The position numbers were made by a program, and so were the translations under genes. A DNA stretch of 64,000 nucleotides. Source: Planobispora rosea. GTDB taxonomy: Bacteria > Actinomycetota > Actinomycetes > Streptosporangiales > Streptosporangiaceae. Location of the stretch: positions 62,001-126,000 of the forward strand of contig NZ_BMQP01000012.1 of the NCBI RefSeq assembly GCF_014648175.1, in the 5' to 3' direction. The notes beneath the pieces are model-generated. The model had not been told where the DNA came from. It saw only the letters and a program-made list of their open reading frames with translations, and ran no database searches. Below are positions 18,089 through 26,319 of this stretch, piece by piece. Each line of letters begins with the position of its first letter. Positions within the stretch are counted from its first letter, which is position 1.

Positions 18089-18784
18089 TCACCCCTCCGG
18101 ATCGACGATCTTCACGCCGACCCCGTGGACGGTCTGCAGGTAGCGGGGGCGGTGGGCGTTCTCGCCGAGCTTTCGGCGCAGCCACGACAGGTGGACGTCC
18201 ACGGTCTTGTCCGCGCCGCCGTACGCCATCCGCCACACCTCGGTCAGCAGCTCCCGCTTGGAGACGACCTGGCCGGGGCGGAGCGCCAGGTAGTGCAGCA
18301 GGTCGAACTCCTTGGGCGTCAGGTCCAGGCGGACCCCGTCGAGGAAGACCTCCCGGCCCGCGGGCTCGATGCGCAGGCCGCCGACCCGGAGCGGCGCCGT
18401 CTCGGCGCCGGTGTCGCGGCCCCGGCGCAGCACGGCCCGGATCCGCGCGTCCAGCTGGGCCGCGCTGAACGGTTTGACGACGTAGTCGTCGGCACCGGCG
18501 TCCAGCGCCCGGACGATCTCCGGCTCGGCGTCGCGCGCGGTCGCCACGATGACCGGGACGGCGCTGACGGCGCGGAGCATGCGCAGGACCTCGCAGCCGT
18601 CGAGATCCGGCAGGCCCAGGTCGAGCACGACCAGGTCGGGCCGCTCCTCCAGGGCGAGGGTGAGCCCGGGCATCCCCGCGGCGGCCGAGACCACGGCGTG
18701 GCCGTGCTCGGCCAGCGCCCGGGTCAGCGCGGATCGCACCTGGGCGTCGTCCTCGACGAGAAGCAGGTGGGCCACGGTGAACAC
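18089..18784 (-). CDS. OmpR/PhoB-family response regulator
   Basis: 231 residues. The receiver domain (about 5-118) has the acidic pair (EDD), phospho-acceptor Asp in LVVLDLGLPDLDG, a switch Thr in VIVATARD and Lys in DDYVVKPFS. A winged-helix DNA-binding domain follows (LTPKEFDLLHYLALRPGQVVSKRELLTEVW, TVDVHLSWLRRKLGE). It is first in the operon with its kinase. The GTG at 18784 has AGGAGAGG upstream. The divergent gene at 18875 shares a 90-bp promoter region and is a likely target. Confidence 0.92.
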   Translation of the reverse strand: MFTVAHLLLVEDDAQVRSALTRALAEHGHAVVSAAAGMPGLTLALEERPDLVVLDLGLPDLDGCEVLRMLRAVSAVPVIVATARDAEPEIVRALDAGADDYVVKPFSAAQLDARIRAVLRRGRDTGAETAPLRVGGLRIEPAGREVFLDGVRLDLTPKEFDLLHYLALRPGQVVSKRELLTEVWRMAYGGADKTVDVHLSWLRRKLGENAHRPRYLQTVHGVGVKIVDPEG

Positions 18785-18874
18785 CGACCTCTCCTGACCG
18801 GGGTGATGATCCTGACCAGGGGGGGAAGTTCCCCGGGAACCGCGGAAGACACCGGAAGGGCGGTCGATCTGCCG

Positions 18875-19378
18875 ATGCGGGCACGACAGGGGTTCCCCGG
18901 CCGCAGCCGGCAGGACGGCGCGCCGGTGAGCCGGGGGCTGCTGCTGGCCGCGGGCGGCTGGCTCGCGGCGGCCGTGCTCACCACGCTCGCCGGCATCTGG
19001 GCGGTGTCCCTGATCGGCACCGACATCACCGGCCAGGCCGTCCGCTCGATGACTCCCGAGGAGGTCGAACGGGTCCTGGCCACCGCCTCCGCGCCTCCGG
19101 TCGCGGCGCCTCCGAGCGCGGCCGGGCCGTACCGGGCCATCGGGAATTTCTCCTACGCCGAGGGTGCGGTGACCGCCGCCTGCGACGCGGACCGGGTCCT
19201 GCTGCTCTCCTGGACGCCTGCTCCCGGGTACGGCGTCGACGAGGTCGAGCGGGGACCCGCCGCCACCGCCTCCGTGGTCTTCGAGTCCGACGACCGGACG
19301 GCCACGGTCACCTTGACATGCCGGGCCGGGACGCCCACCGCCGCGATCCGTTCCGCGGCGGAGCGGGACGAGGACTGA
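18875..19378 (+). CDS. Single-helix membrane-anchored hypothetical protein
   Basis: 167 residues. A basic N-terminus, one transmembrane helix (about residues 20-43, LLLAAGGWLAAAVLTTLAGIWAV), then an extracellular domain. That domain has a small Ala/Pro-rich hinge and a Cys pair (AACDADR and LTCRAG) that could form a disulphide. It is divergent from an OmpR-type regulator, so it may be in its regulon. The ATG at 18875 has a GGAAGGG site; a GTG at 18926 is an alternative. No family is recognised. It converges on the flavin monooxygenase with a 6-base gap. Confidence 0.6.
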   Translation: MRARQGFPGRSRQDGAPVSRGLLLAAGGWLAAAVLTTLAGIWAVSLIGTDITGQAVRSMTPEEVERVLATASAPPVAAPPSAAGPYRAIGNFSYAEGAVTAACDADRVLLLSWTPAPGYGVDEVERGPAATASVVFESDDRTATVTLTCRAGTPTAAIRSAAERDED

Positions 19379-19384
19379 CCCCGG

Positions 19385-20626
19385 TCACCTGACGGCGTCC
19401 GTTCCCACCACGCGTCCCCGCGGGTAGCTCTTCAGCGCGACCTCGTCGTGCAGTCGCACCCCCCTGCCGCCGAGGCCGGTCAGGGCGCGGAGGATCGGTA
19501 CGGGGACGTGATCGACCAGCCGGATCCCCTGGACCATGGCCCACAGGTCCAGGCGGCTGCGGGGGATGAGCCGCCTGGCGGCGCCGACGGCGAAGGTGCG
19601 GCTGCGCCGTACGTAGTCGCCGATCTCCCGCTCGTAGGCCGGGAACGCCCGGGTGTGGTCGCCGCGGGCCTCGGCCAGCTCGCCGGCCAGGACGTAGGCG
19701 CCCACGACGGCCAGGCTGGTGCTGCCGCCGACCGCGGGACCCGGGCAGTAACCGGCGTCGCCGACCAGGCTCACCCGGCCCCGGGACCAGGTGTCCATGC
19801 GCAGCTGGGTGATCGAGTCGAAGTAGAAGGTCGAGGCGCGGTCGAGCTCCTCACCGATCAGGCGGGGCACCTCCCAGCCCATCCCGGCGAAGTTCTCGCG
19901 CAGCAGCTCCTTCTGCCGCCCGACGTCCCGGTGGTGGTAGTCGAGCTCGGCGGCGGGGCGGAACATGAAGATCGCGCGGGCGTCGTCCAGGTGTGCCCCG
20001 CCGTACATGCCCACCAGCTTGTTCACGTCCGTCACCCCCTCCATGCGGTCGCGCAGGCCCAGGTAGTTGGGGAGCGACATGACCGCCAGGTAGGCGCCGA
20101 TCCAGGTGGAGAAGCGCGACTCCGGGCCGAAGACCAGGCGCCGGACGTTGGAGTGCAGCCCGTCGGCCCCGATCACCAGGTCGAACCCGCGGGCCGGTCC
20201 CCGCTCGAAGGTGACCTCGACACCGCCGGGCTCCTCGGTGATGGCGGCGATGGAGTCGCCGAAGAGGTACTCCACATCGTGCCGGGTGGCCTCGTAGAGG
20301 ATCTCGCTCAGATCGTCCCGCATGATCTCGACGTGCCGGTCGGACATGATGCGTATCAGCCTTCCGACCTCCGCCTCGTACGGGCGGTCGCCGCCCGCGG
20401 TGCGGAACGCCAGCCTCTCGGTGCCGGTCCTGCGGGCCTGGATCCGTTCGGCGAGACCCATCCGGTCGGCGATGTCCATGGCCGGGCGGAACAGGTCGAC
20501 CGCGTGCCCGCCTGCCTTGCGCAGCGCCGGGGCCCGTTCGACCACGGTGACGGTGAAGCCGTACCGCGCGAGCCAGTGGGCCAGGACGGGACCGGCGACG
20601 CTGGCCCCGGAGACGAGGACCCGCAT
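19385..20626 (-). CDS. FAD-dependent aromatic-ring-type monooxygenase
   Basis: 413 residues of the PHBH/TetX-like group. The N-terminal FAD-binding fold has VSGASVAGPVLAHWLARYG and an ER end. A central DG motif (GADGLHSNVRRLVFG) and a C-terminal GD motif (RVSLVGDAGYCPGPAVGGSTSLAV) contact FAD and NAD(P)H. Such enzymes hydroxylate small aromatic or polyketide-like compounds, including some antibiotics. The substrate is unknown. AAGGAG precedes the ATG by 6 bases. It is divergent from a TetR regulator, and three near-identical palindromes lie in the 111-bp gap. The enzyme is therefore very likely induced when the regulator meets its ligand. Confidence 0.9.
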   Translation of the reverse strand: MRVLVSGASVAGPVLAHWLARYGFTVTVVERAPALRKAGGHAVDLFRPAMDIADRMGLAERIQARRTGTERLAFRTAGGDRPYEAEVGRLIRIMSDRHVEIMRDDLSEILYEATRHDVEYLFGDSIAAITEEPGGVEVTFERGPARGFDLVIGADGLHSNVRRLVFGPESRFSTWIGAYLAVMSLPNYLGLRDRMEGVTDVNKLVGMYGGAHLDDARAIFMFRPAAELDYHHRDVGRQKELLRENFAGMGWEVPRLIGEELDRASTFYFDSITQLRMDTWSRGRVSLVGDAGYCPGPAVGGSTSLAVVGAYVLAGELAEARGDHTRAFPAYEREIGDYVRRSRTFAVGAARRLIPRSRLDLWAMVQGIRLVDHVPVPILRALTGLGGRGVRLHDEVALKSYPRGRVVGTDAVR

Positions 20627-20634
20627 GACATCTC

Positions 20635-20654
20635 CTTACTTAACGGAAGGTAAG
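20635..20654. promoter_or_regulatory. TetR operator copy 1
   Basis: CTTACTTAACGGAAGGTAAG is an imperfect palindrome sharing the pattern CTTACYYAACGRWAGGTAAG with two further copies nearby. It overlaps the ribosome-site region of the monooxygenase gene, which starts at 20626, so binding here would block its transcript early. Confidence 0.75.
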
Positions 20655-20657
20655 CTC

Positions 20658-20677
20658 CTTACCCAACGATAGGTAAG
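20658..20677. promoter_or_regulatory. TetR operator copy 2
   Basis: CTTACCCAACGATAGGTAAG begins 23 bp after the start of copy 1, about two helical turns, so dimers could sit side by side. It lies between the two divergent genes. Confidence 0.75.
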
Positions 20678-20702
20678 CACGGTCCCGGGGGCGCGCGCAA
20701 GG

Positions 20703-20722
20703 CTTACTTAACGATAGGTAAG
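20703..20722. promoter_or_regulatory. TetR operator copy 3, at the regulator's own promoter
   Basis: CTTACTTAACGATAGGTAAG ends 15 bp before the TetR ATG. TACTCT at 20726-20731 lies 6 bases before that ATG and fits a -10 box of a leaderless transcript, so this operator would cover the TetR promoter and give autoregulation. Confidence 0.75.
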
Positions 20723-20737
20723 CGCTACTCTTGATCC

Positions 20738-21262
20738 ATGGTGAGGCCCTCGGACACCAAGGCGCGCATCCAGGCGGCGGCACGCGAGCTCTTCCTGGAG
20801 CAGGGTGTGCAGAACACCAGCCTGAAGCAGATCGCCGACCGGCTCGGCATCACCAAACCGGCCCTCTACTACCACTTCACGTCACGGGACGACCTGGTCC
20901 GGAGCATCATCCAGCCGTTCATGGACGACCTGGAGGCGTTCGTCGCGGAGCGCCGGCCCGGAGACGCTCGGCAGCTGCTTGAGGACTACTTCGCCCTCGC
21001 CTGGCAGCACCGCGAGGTGTTCATGATGATCCTGCGCGATCCGGCCACGCTGGTCGCCCTCGACCTGGTGGACCGCATATGGGAGTGGCGCAAGAGGCTG
21101 ACCGCGCTCCTGCTGGGGCCCGAGCCCTCCACCGCCGGGCGGATCCGCGCGACCGTGGCGCTCGGCGGCATGTCGGACTGCGTGGTGGAGCACGCCGCGC
21201 TCCCGTTCGACGAGGTCAGGACCGTCGCCGTCGACGCCGCGCTGGCCGCCCTCGCCCTGTGA
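20738..21262 (+). CDS. TetR-family transcriptional regulator
   Basis: 174 residues. The N-terminal helix-turn-helix (residues about 8-52: IQAAARELFLEQGVQNTSLKQIADRLGITKPALYYHFTSRDDL) is a classic TetR DNA-binding domain. The rest is an all-helical ligand and dimer domain with no clear pocket signature. The ATG at 20738 appears leaderless, with no Shine-Dalgarno site. It is divergent from the flavin monooxygenase, and three matching palindromes in between make it the probable repressor of both genes. Confidence 0.9.
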   Translation: MVRPSDTKARIQAAARELFLEQGVQNTSLKQIADRLGITKPALYYHFTSRDDLVRSIIQPFMDDLEAFVAERRPGDARQLLEDYFALAWQHREVFMMILRDPATLVALDLVDRIWEWRKRLTALLLGPEPSTAGRIRATVALGGMSDCVVEHAALPFDEVRTVAVDAALAALAL

Positions 21263-21379
21263 TCCTTCCCGCTCTCTGAGCTTTCCCGCCCTGTGGCCCT
21301 TCCCGATCCATGGGGAGGGCCCTACCCGTGTCCTCCCCGCCTGGGCGGCAATCCACCGATCGGCTGATTCGGCGTCCCC

Positions 21380-21388
21380 ACCGTTCGG
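21380..21388. promoter_or_regulatory. ACCGTTCGG motif shared by both ABC/NarL cassettes
   Basis: ACCGTTCGG lies 100 bp before the ATPase gene here and recurs at 37730-37738, 85 bp before the ATPase gene of the paralogous cassette. It may be part of the binding site for the cassettes' NarL-type regulators. A shared nonamer in GC-rich DNA can arise by chance. Confidence 0.2.
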
Positions 21389-21487
21389 CGATCAGGTCCC
21401 GTCTGCCGGTCGGTGTTGGGAAAAGCGCCGGTCCAGCAGGCTGAAGGTACGCCGAACGGCGACGGACCAGCCCGAAAGGACACCCCC

Positions 21488-22402
21488 ATGCCAGCCGTGA
21501 TCGAGGTACGGAACCTCCACAAGCGCTACGCCGACAAGGTCGCGGTCGAGGACGTCTCCCTCACCGTGCAGGAGGGCGAGATTTTCGGGATCCTCGGCCC
21601 GAACGGCGCCGGAAAGACGACGACCGTGGAGTGCATCGCGGGTCTGCGCACCCCCGACCGGGGCGAGATCACGGTGTGCGGGCTCGACCCCCGCCGGGAC
21701 CGCGCCGAACTGACCCGGCGGCTCGGCGTGCAGCTGCAGGCCGGTCAGCTTCCCGAGCGGCTGAAGGTGGCCGAGGCCCTGGAGCTGTACAGCTCCTTCT
21801 ACCGCGACCCGGCCGACTGGCGCGCACTGATGCACGGCCTCAACCTGGCGGACAAGGCCAAGACCGCGTACGCCAAGCTGTCCGGCGGTCAGAAGCAGCG
21901 CCTGTCGATCGCGCTGGCGCTGCTCGGCAACCCCCGGGTGGCGATCCTGGACGAGCTCACCACCGGGCTGGACCCGCAGGCCCGGCGTGACACCTGGGAG
22001 CTGATCGAGGAGGTGCGCGCCCGCGGGGTGACGATCGTGCTGGTCACCCACTTCATGGAGGAGGCCGAGCGGTTGTGCGACCGGCTGGCGCTGATCGACG
22101 CCGGCCGTGTCATGGCGGTGGACACCCCCGCCGGTCTGACCGCACGGGCCCACATCGAGCAGCGCATCCAGTTCCGCCCGTCCCGGCCGCTGGACGAGCG
22201 GCTGCTGACCGGCCTGCCCGAGGTCTCCCGCGTCACGCGCCGGGGCGAACTGCTCGTCGTCCACGGCGACGAGAACGTGCTCACCGCCGTCACCGCCGCT
22301 CTGGCCCGCAACCAGATCGTGGCCGAACGGCTGCGCATCGAGCAGGCCAGCCTGGAGGAGGCCTTCGTCCAGCTGACCGGCAAGCACCTGGCCTCCCACT
22401 AG
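21488..22402 (+). CDS. ABC-2 transporter ATP-binding protein (cassette A)
   Basis: 304 residues of the drug-export ATPase group. Walker A is GPNGAGKTTT, the Q-loop region is GVQLQAGQLPE, the signature is LSGGQKQRLSIALAL, Walker B is VAILDELTTGLD (Asp-Glu present) and the H-loop is LVTHFMEEAE. A C-terminal domain of about 80 residues follows. The ATG at 21488 has GAAAGGA upstream. It is first in a four-gene rightward operon of ATPase, permease, kinase and regulator that is duplicated at 37823-41274. It likely powers export or detoxification of an envelope-active compound. Confidence 0.92.
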   Translation: MPAVIEVRNLHKRYADKVAVEDVSLTVQEGEIFGILGPNGAGKTTTVECIAGLRTPDRGEITVCGLDPRRDRAELTRRLGVQLQAGQLPERLKVAEALELYSSFYRDPADWRALMHGLNLADKAKTAYAKLSGGQKQRLSIALALLGNPRVAILDELTTGLDPQARRDTWELIEEVRARGVTIVLVTHFMEEAERLCDRLALIDAGRVMAVDTPAGLTARAHIEQRIQFRPSRPLDERLLTGLPEVSRVTRRGELLVVHGDENVLTAVTAALARNQIVAERLRIEQASLEEAFVQLTGKHLASH

Positions 22403-22480
22403 ACGCCCGGCCCGCACCGACCCCGCGCCGGCCCCCGCACAGACCCGCATCGCACGATCCACAGAGAGAAGGCCGTACCC

Positions 22481-23266
22481 ATGTCCGCTCTGAACACCGC
22501 CACCGCCCCGATCGCCGCCAAGCGTCCTTCCGCCACCTGGCGGCTCATCAAGACCGAGAGCACGCTGAGCATCCGCGACAAGGTCGGCCCCCTGTGGGGC
22601 GTCGGCTGCCCCCTCATCGTGTTGATCATCTTGGGCATGGTGCCCGCCCTGCGGGAACCCGTGGAGGCCGGCGGCAGCCTGACCTACTTCGATCTGTACG
22701 TACCTGTCCTGATCTTGTTCAACCTGGCGATCCTGGCCCTGAGCGCGCTGCCGACCACGCTGGCGGGCTACCGGGAGAACGGTGTGCTGCGCCGCATGCG
22801 CACCACCCCCGTCGGCCCGGTCCGGGTATTGGCCGCCCAGCTGGTGGCCAACTCCGCCATCGCGCTGGTGGCGACGGCGCTGTTCCTGGCGGTGGCCGGG
22901 TTCGGCTTCGGCATCGACCTGCCGCGGAACGTCTTCGGCTTCGTCTTCGCCTGGCTGCTGGCAGCCGCCGCCCTGCTGTCCATCGGCCTGATGATCACCG
23001 CGCTCGCTCCCGGACGCGGCCCGGCCACGGCGATCGGCACGGTGCTGTTCTTCCCGATGATGTTCTTCGCCGGCCTGTGGGTGCCGGTCGCGCAGATGCC
23101 CGAGATGCTGCAGACCATCAGCCACTACACCCCGCTCGGCGCCGGCATGCAGGCCTTCCAGGACGCCTACCTGGGCTCCTTCCCCTCCGCCGGACCCCTG
23201 CTGACGCTGGCGGCCTACGCGGTCGGCGGCACGGTCGTCGCGATCCGCTGGTTCCGGTGGGAGTAA
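22481..23266 (+). CDS. ABC-2 type permease (cassette A)
   Basis: 261 residues with six predicted helices. ALPTTLAGYRENGVLRRMRTTPVGPVRVLAAQLV is the conserved cytoplasmic loop of ABC-2 permeases, and FFPMMFFAGLWVPVAQMPE plus HYTPLGAGMQAFQDAYLG mark the C-terminal half. It pairs with the ATPase 78 bp upstream. An AGAGAGAAGG site precedes the ATG. The substrate is unknown. Confidence 0.9.
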   Translation: MSALNTATAPIAAKRPSATWRLIKTESTLSIRDKVGPLWGVGCPLIVLIILGMVPALREPVEAGGSLTYFDLYVPVLILFNLAILALSALPTTLAGYRENGVLRRMRTTPVGPVRVLAAQLVANSAIALVATALFLAVAGFGFGIDLPRNVFGFVFAWLLAAAALLSIGLMITALAPGRGPATAIGTVLFFPMMFFAGLWVPVAQMPEMLQTISHYTPLGAGMQAFQDAYLGSFPSAGPLLTLAAYAVGGTVVAIRWFRWE

Positions 23267-23338
23267 CCGGAATCCACCGGTTACATGAGGAATAGACTCG
23301 GCGCGAAGAAGAAGATCTTGAACAGGGAGGAGGCAATC

Positions 23339-24634
23339 ATGGGCAGGCCGGAGCCGAGCGCCGGGGTCGCACGGGAAGAGCTACCGTTTCTCCTGGTCAC
23401 GGCGGTGCCGTACACGTTGCTGACCGCCCTGGTCGCCTTCAAGGTGATCGCCCGGTATCCGACGAGCGACTCCCTGCCCATCGATCTCGGCCTGTGCGCC
23501 CTGGCCGCGGCGTGGATGCTCGGCATGTTCACCCTGCGCCCCGCCTGGTGGGGACGGCCGCGGATCATGGGGGTGTTCTTCACCGGGCTCCTGGTGATCA
23601 CAGCGCTCCTGGTGGTACGGGACCCCGCCTTCGGGTTGTTCACCCCCGCCCCCTACATCTACGCCTTCACCCTCCTGCGCTGGCCGTGGCGGCTGGCGGG
23701 CGTGGCCGCGGTGGCGGTGGTGGCGGGAGGCGCCCAGGCCTCCAACCTGGACACCGCCACCGCGTCCGGAACGCTGATGGCCCTGGGCATCATCGCCGCC
23801 AACGTCGTCCTCATGGGCGGCACCGCCTGGGTCCTGCGGGCCGCCGAGGTCCAGCAGGAGCAGCGCGAGCAGGCCCTGGCCGAACTGAGCCGGACGAACC
23901 GGCTGCTGGAGGCGACCCTCGCCGAGAACGCCGGCCTGCACGCCCAGCTGCTGGCCCAGGCCCGGGAGGCGGGGGTGCTCGACGAGCGCCAGCGGATGGC
24001 CCGCGAGATCCACGACACGCTGGCGCAGGGGCTCACCGGGATCATCGCGCAGCTCCAGGCCGCCGAGCAGATGCACGAGGTCCCGCAGCCGTGGGTCCGG
24101 CCCTTCGAGGCCGTCAAGCAGCTGGCCCGGGAGAGCCTGGCCGAGGCCCGGCGCTCGGTCGACGCGCTGCGGCCCGAATCGCTGGAGACCGCGCGCCTGA
24201 GCGACGCGCTCGCCGATGTCGCCGACCGGTGGTCGAAGCTGCACGGGCTCGCCGTCCAGGTCACCACGACCGGCACGGTACGGCAGATGACGCCGGAGGC
24301 GGAGTTCGCGCTGCTGCGCACGGCGCAGGAGGCGCTGGCCAACGTGGCCAAGCACGCGGGCGCGACCAGGGTCGGGGTGACGCTGTCCTACCTGGAGAAC
24401 GAGGTGGCCCTGGACGTGCGTGACGACGGCAGGGGCTTCGACTCCGCGGGTCTCGGAGCCGGGACGTCCGGGAACGACGGGCCGCCGTCCCGCGACGGCG
24501 GCGGGTTCGGCCTGACCATCATGCGGCAGCGCGTCGAAGAGCTGTCCGGAAGCCTGCGCATCGAGTCCGAGCCCGGCGGCGGCACCGGGATCTCGGCCCG
24601 TGTCCCCTTCCTGCCGACCGGGAGCCACGCATGA
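23339..24634 (+). CDS. NarL-type sensor histidine kinase (cassette A)
   Basis: 431 residues. About five N-terminal membrane helices (residues 15-170) with very short loops suggest sensing within the membrane. A coiled coil (175-220) follows. The HisKA_3 domain has its phospho-acceptor His in RQRMAREIHDTLAQGLTGII. A compact HATPase domain follows (LLRTAQEALANVAKHA, DDGRGFD and GFGLTIMRQRVEEL) with a short Gly-rich insertion. The ATG at 23339 follows GGGAGGAGG; an upstream in-frame ATG at 23285 was not chosen. It overlaps its regulator (ATGA), so the two are coupled. Such intramembrane kinases beside ABC exporters usually report membrane stress or drug transport. Confidence 0.92.
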   Translation: MGRPEPSAGVAREELPFLLVTAVPYTLLTALVAFKVIARYPTSDSLPIDLGLCALAAAWMLGMFTLRPAWWGRPRIMGVFFTGLLVITALLVVRDPAFGLFTPAPYIYAFTLLRWPWRLAGVAAVAVVAGGAQASNLDTATASGTLMALGIIAANVVLMGGTAWVLRAAEVQQEQREQALAELSRTNRLLEATLAENAGLHAQLLAQAREAGVLDERQRMAREIHDTLAQGLTGIIAQLQAAEQMHEVPQPWVRPFEAVKQLARESLAEARRSVDALRPESLETARLSDALADVADRWSKLHGLAVQVTTTGTVRQMTPEAEFALLRTAQEALANVAKHAGATRVGVTLSYLENEVALDVRDDGRGFDSAGLGAGTSGNDGPPSRDGGGFGLTIMRQRVEELSGSLRIESEPGGGTGISARVPFLPTGSHA

Positions 24635-25308
24635 CCGAGCACACGACCGAGCCCACGACCGGGCCCCCGATCCGGTTGCTGATCGCCGACGACCACCCCA
24701 TCGTCCGGGACGGGCTGAGCAGCATGTTCGCCGCCGCGCCCGGCTTCGAGGTGCTGGGCCAGGCCACGGACGGTGCCGCCGCCGTACGGCTGGCCGAGGA
24801 GCTCCGGCCCGACGTGATCCTGATGGATCTGCGCATGCCCGGCATGGACGGGCTGACCGCCATCACCGAGCTGGCCCGGCGCGGCGTCACCGCGCGCGTC
24901 CTGGTGCTGACGACCTACGACACCGACACCCACGTCCTGCCGGCGATCGAGGCCGGCGCGACCGGCTACCTGCTCAAGGACTCCCCCCGGGAGGAGTTGC
25001 TGCGCGGGGCGCGCGCCGCGGCCCGGGGCGAGAGCGTGTTGTCGCCCGCGGTGGCGGCGCGGCTGATGAACCGGGTCAAGACCCCGGCGCCGCAGCTGCT
25101 CAGCCAGCGGGAACTGGAGGTCCTCCAGCTCATGGCGGCCGGCAACACCAACCGTGAGACGGCCGCCCGGCTGTTCATCACCGAGGCCACCGTCAAGAGC
25201 CACCTGCTGAACATCTACGCCAAGCTCGGCGTCAACGACCGCGCCGCCGCCGTCGCCGAGGCGTTCAACCGGGGACTGCTCGTCCCGCGGGCACCCGGAC
25301 ATCCCTGA
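24631..25308 (+). CDS. NarL/LuxR-type response regulator (cassette A)
   Basis: 225 residues. The receiver (about 14-130) has the DD pair in IADDHPIVRDG, phospho-acceptor Asp in VILMDLRMPGMDG, switch Thr in VLVLTTYD and Lys in GYLLKDSPREELL. The LuxR helix-turn-helix is at the C-terminus (LSQRELEVLQLMAAGNTNRETAARLFITEATVKSHLLNIYAKLGV). Start overlaps the kinase stop. It probably activates its own operon and is closely similar to the regulator of cassette B. Confidence 0.93.
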   Translation: MTEHTTEPTTGPPIRLLIADDHPIVRDGLSSMFAAAPGFEVLGQATDGAAAVRLAEELRPDVILMDLRMPGMDGLTAITELARRGVTARVLVLTTYDTDTHVLPAIEAGATGYLLKDSPREELLRGARAAARGESVLSPAVAARLMNRVKTPAPQLLSQRELEVLQLMAAGNTNRETAARLFITEATVKSHLLNIYAKLGVNDRAAAVAEAFNRGLLVPRAPGHP

Positions 25309-25326
25309 TCCTCCCGGTGCCCCTCC

Positions 25327-25358
25327 ACCCGGCCGACCCGCGCGATGGGAGGCCGGGT
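25327..25358. terminator. Hairpin after cassette A
   Basis: ACCCGGCC (25327-25334) and GGCCGGGT (25351-25358) form a perfect 8-bp stem that can extend inward. It begins 18 bp after the regulator's stop and lies between convergent genes. No U-tract, as is common in actinomycetes. Confidence 0.55.
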
Positions 25359-25378
25359 TCCCCCGCGGTCCGCTGCCC

Positions 25379-25423
25379 GGTCAGGCGCGGCCGTCCGGTC
25401 AGGCGCGGCCGTCCGGTCAGGCC
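25379..25423. repeat. 18-bp tandem repeat between convergent genes
   Basis: CCGGTCAGGCGCGGCCGT is present twice with a partial third copy, reaching into the last codons of the SRPBCC gene. It probably arose by replication slippage. Confidence 0.6.
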
Positions 25424-26061
25424 TGGTCGTCCGGGCCGGACGGGGCGGTGTCCGGGGAGAACTGCGCGAGCGAGGCCTCGACCGCCGCGGCGATGTCGTC
25501 GGGGCCGGCGGTGCCCGAGTCCTCGATCGCCGCGGTCCAGGCCTTGACCGACTGCCGGGAGAACTCCTGCGCCTCGGGCGAGTTCGCCGCCGCGACGGGA
25601 TCGTCGGCGACCTCTCCCGCGACGAACAGGCCCAGCGCCAGGAAGGCGCCGTCCCACCCGGGCCCGACGTAGAGCGCGCCCGCGCCGCTGCCGGCCATCT
25701 CCAGGGGAACGGTGTGCTCGAGTTCGAGGGTGGTGGAGCCCTCCCCTCCGGGGGACAGGCGCAGCTCGACCACGCTGGTCTCGGCTCCGAAGGTCACCCT
25801 GAGCAGGTGATGCGGTTCGCAGTGCAGGATCCGGCCTCCCGCGTTGCCCTCCAGCTGGAAGGTGCCGCCGGGGCGCAGGTCGCCGCCGAGCGGGTAGAAC
25901 CAGCGCTTGACGTGGCCGGGGTCGGTCAGGGCCTCCCACACCTCCCGGACCGGCGCGTCGTAGTCGCGCCGCAGCAGGACGGCGACGTTCTCGGTGCCGT
26001 CGATCGACCGGATGCCGACCTCGCGGTGGACGGTCTTGATCTGGGCAGCGATATCGATCAT
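25417..26061 (-). CDS. SRPBCC/AHSA1-type protein
   Basis: 214 residues. The START-like AHSA1 pattern is clear: LRRDYDAPVREVWEALTDPGHVKRWFYPLGGDLRPGGTFQLEGN, then GRILHCEPHHLLRVTF and alternating strands. The last 70 residues are helical. Such proteins form a deep hydrophobic cavity and bind lipids or other small ligands; many are controlled by a linked ArsR-type repressor, which is not seen here. The ATG at 26061 has GGGAG at an 8-base gap. Two AT-rich palindromes about 105 bp upstream are probable operators. Confidence 0.82.
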   Translation of the reverse strand: MIDIAAQIKTVHREVGIRSIDGTENVAVLLRRDYDAPVREVWEALTDPGHVKRWFYPLGGDLRPGGTFQLEGNAGGRILHCEPHHLLRVTFGAETSVVELRLSPGGEGSTTLELEHTVPLEMAGSGAGALYVGPGWDGAFLALGLFVAGEVADDPVAAANSPEAQEFSRQSVKAWTAAIEDSGTAGPDDIAAAVEASLAQFSPDTAPSGPDDQA

Positions 26062-26165
26062 GGTCTTCTGCTCCCTGGTGTCGGGGTTGTCGTGGGTTCC
26101 GGGGGCGTCGCCGGCGGAGTCCACGGCGGCGGACGAAGATCCCTCGTCTCGACTATGCCAGCTGT

Positions 26166-26194
26166 GACTTATATAAGTCAATACTTTTATAAGT
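26166..26194. promoter_or_regulatory. Two tandem ArsR-like palindromes
   Basis: GACTTATATAAGTC (26166-26179) is a perfect 14-bp palindrome. ACTTTTATAAGT (26183-26194) is a second, one-mismatch copy 16 bp along. The AT-rich island stands out in GC-rich DNA, and ArsR-type repressors typically bind such sites. It lies upstream of the SRPBCC gene (start 26061) and also of the rightward TfoX_C gene (start 26320). Confidence 0.6.
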
Positions 26195-26319
26195 GGCGAT
26201 CGGGAGCTGCTCCCCCGTTCTGTCGGAGCCCCTCCCTAGGCTGCCTGTCAGGGGCCGGCAGAGCAGCAGACCGGCGCGGACCGGCGCGGACCGGCGGGGC
26301 CGGGCACGAGGACGGTGGG

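Noticed and set aside
16745..19378. Very long rightward open frame covering the PepSY upstream region, kinase and regulator
   Set aside because: It is antisense to genes with clear domains and has no domain of its own; long antisense frames are common in GC-rich DNA. Only its last part, from 18875, is a real gene.
19385..20626. Monooxygenase as the tetracycline-inactivating TetX
   Set aside because: The FAD and DG/GD motifs are shared by the whole family; nothing in the sequence fixes tetracycline as substrate.
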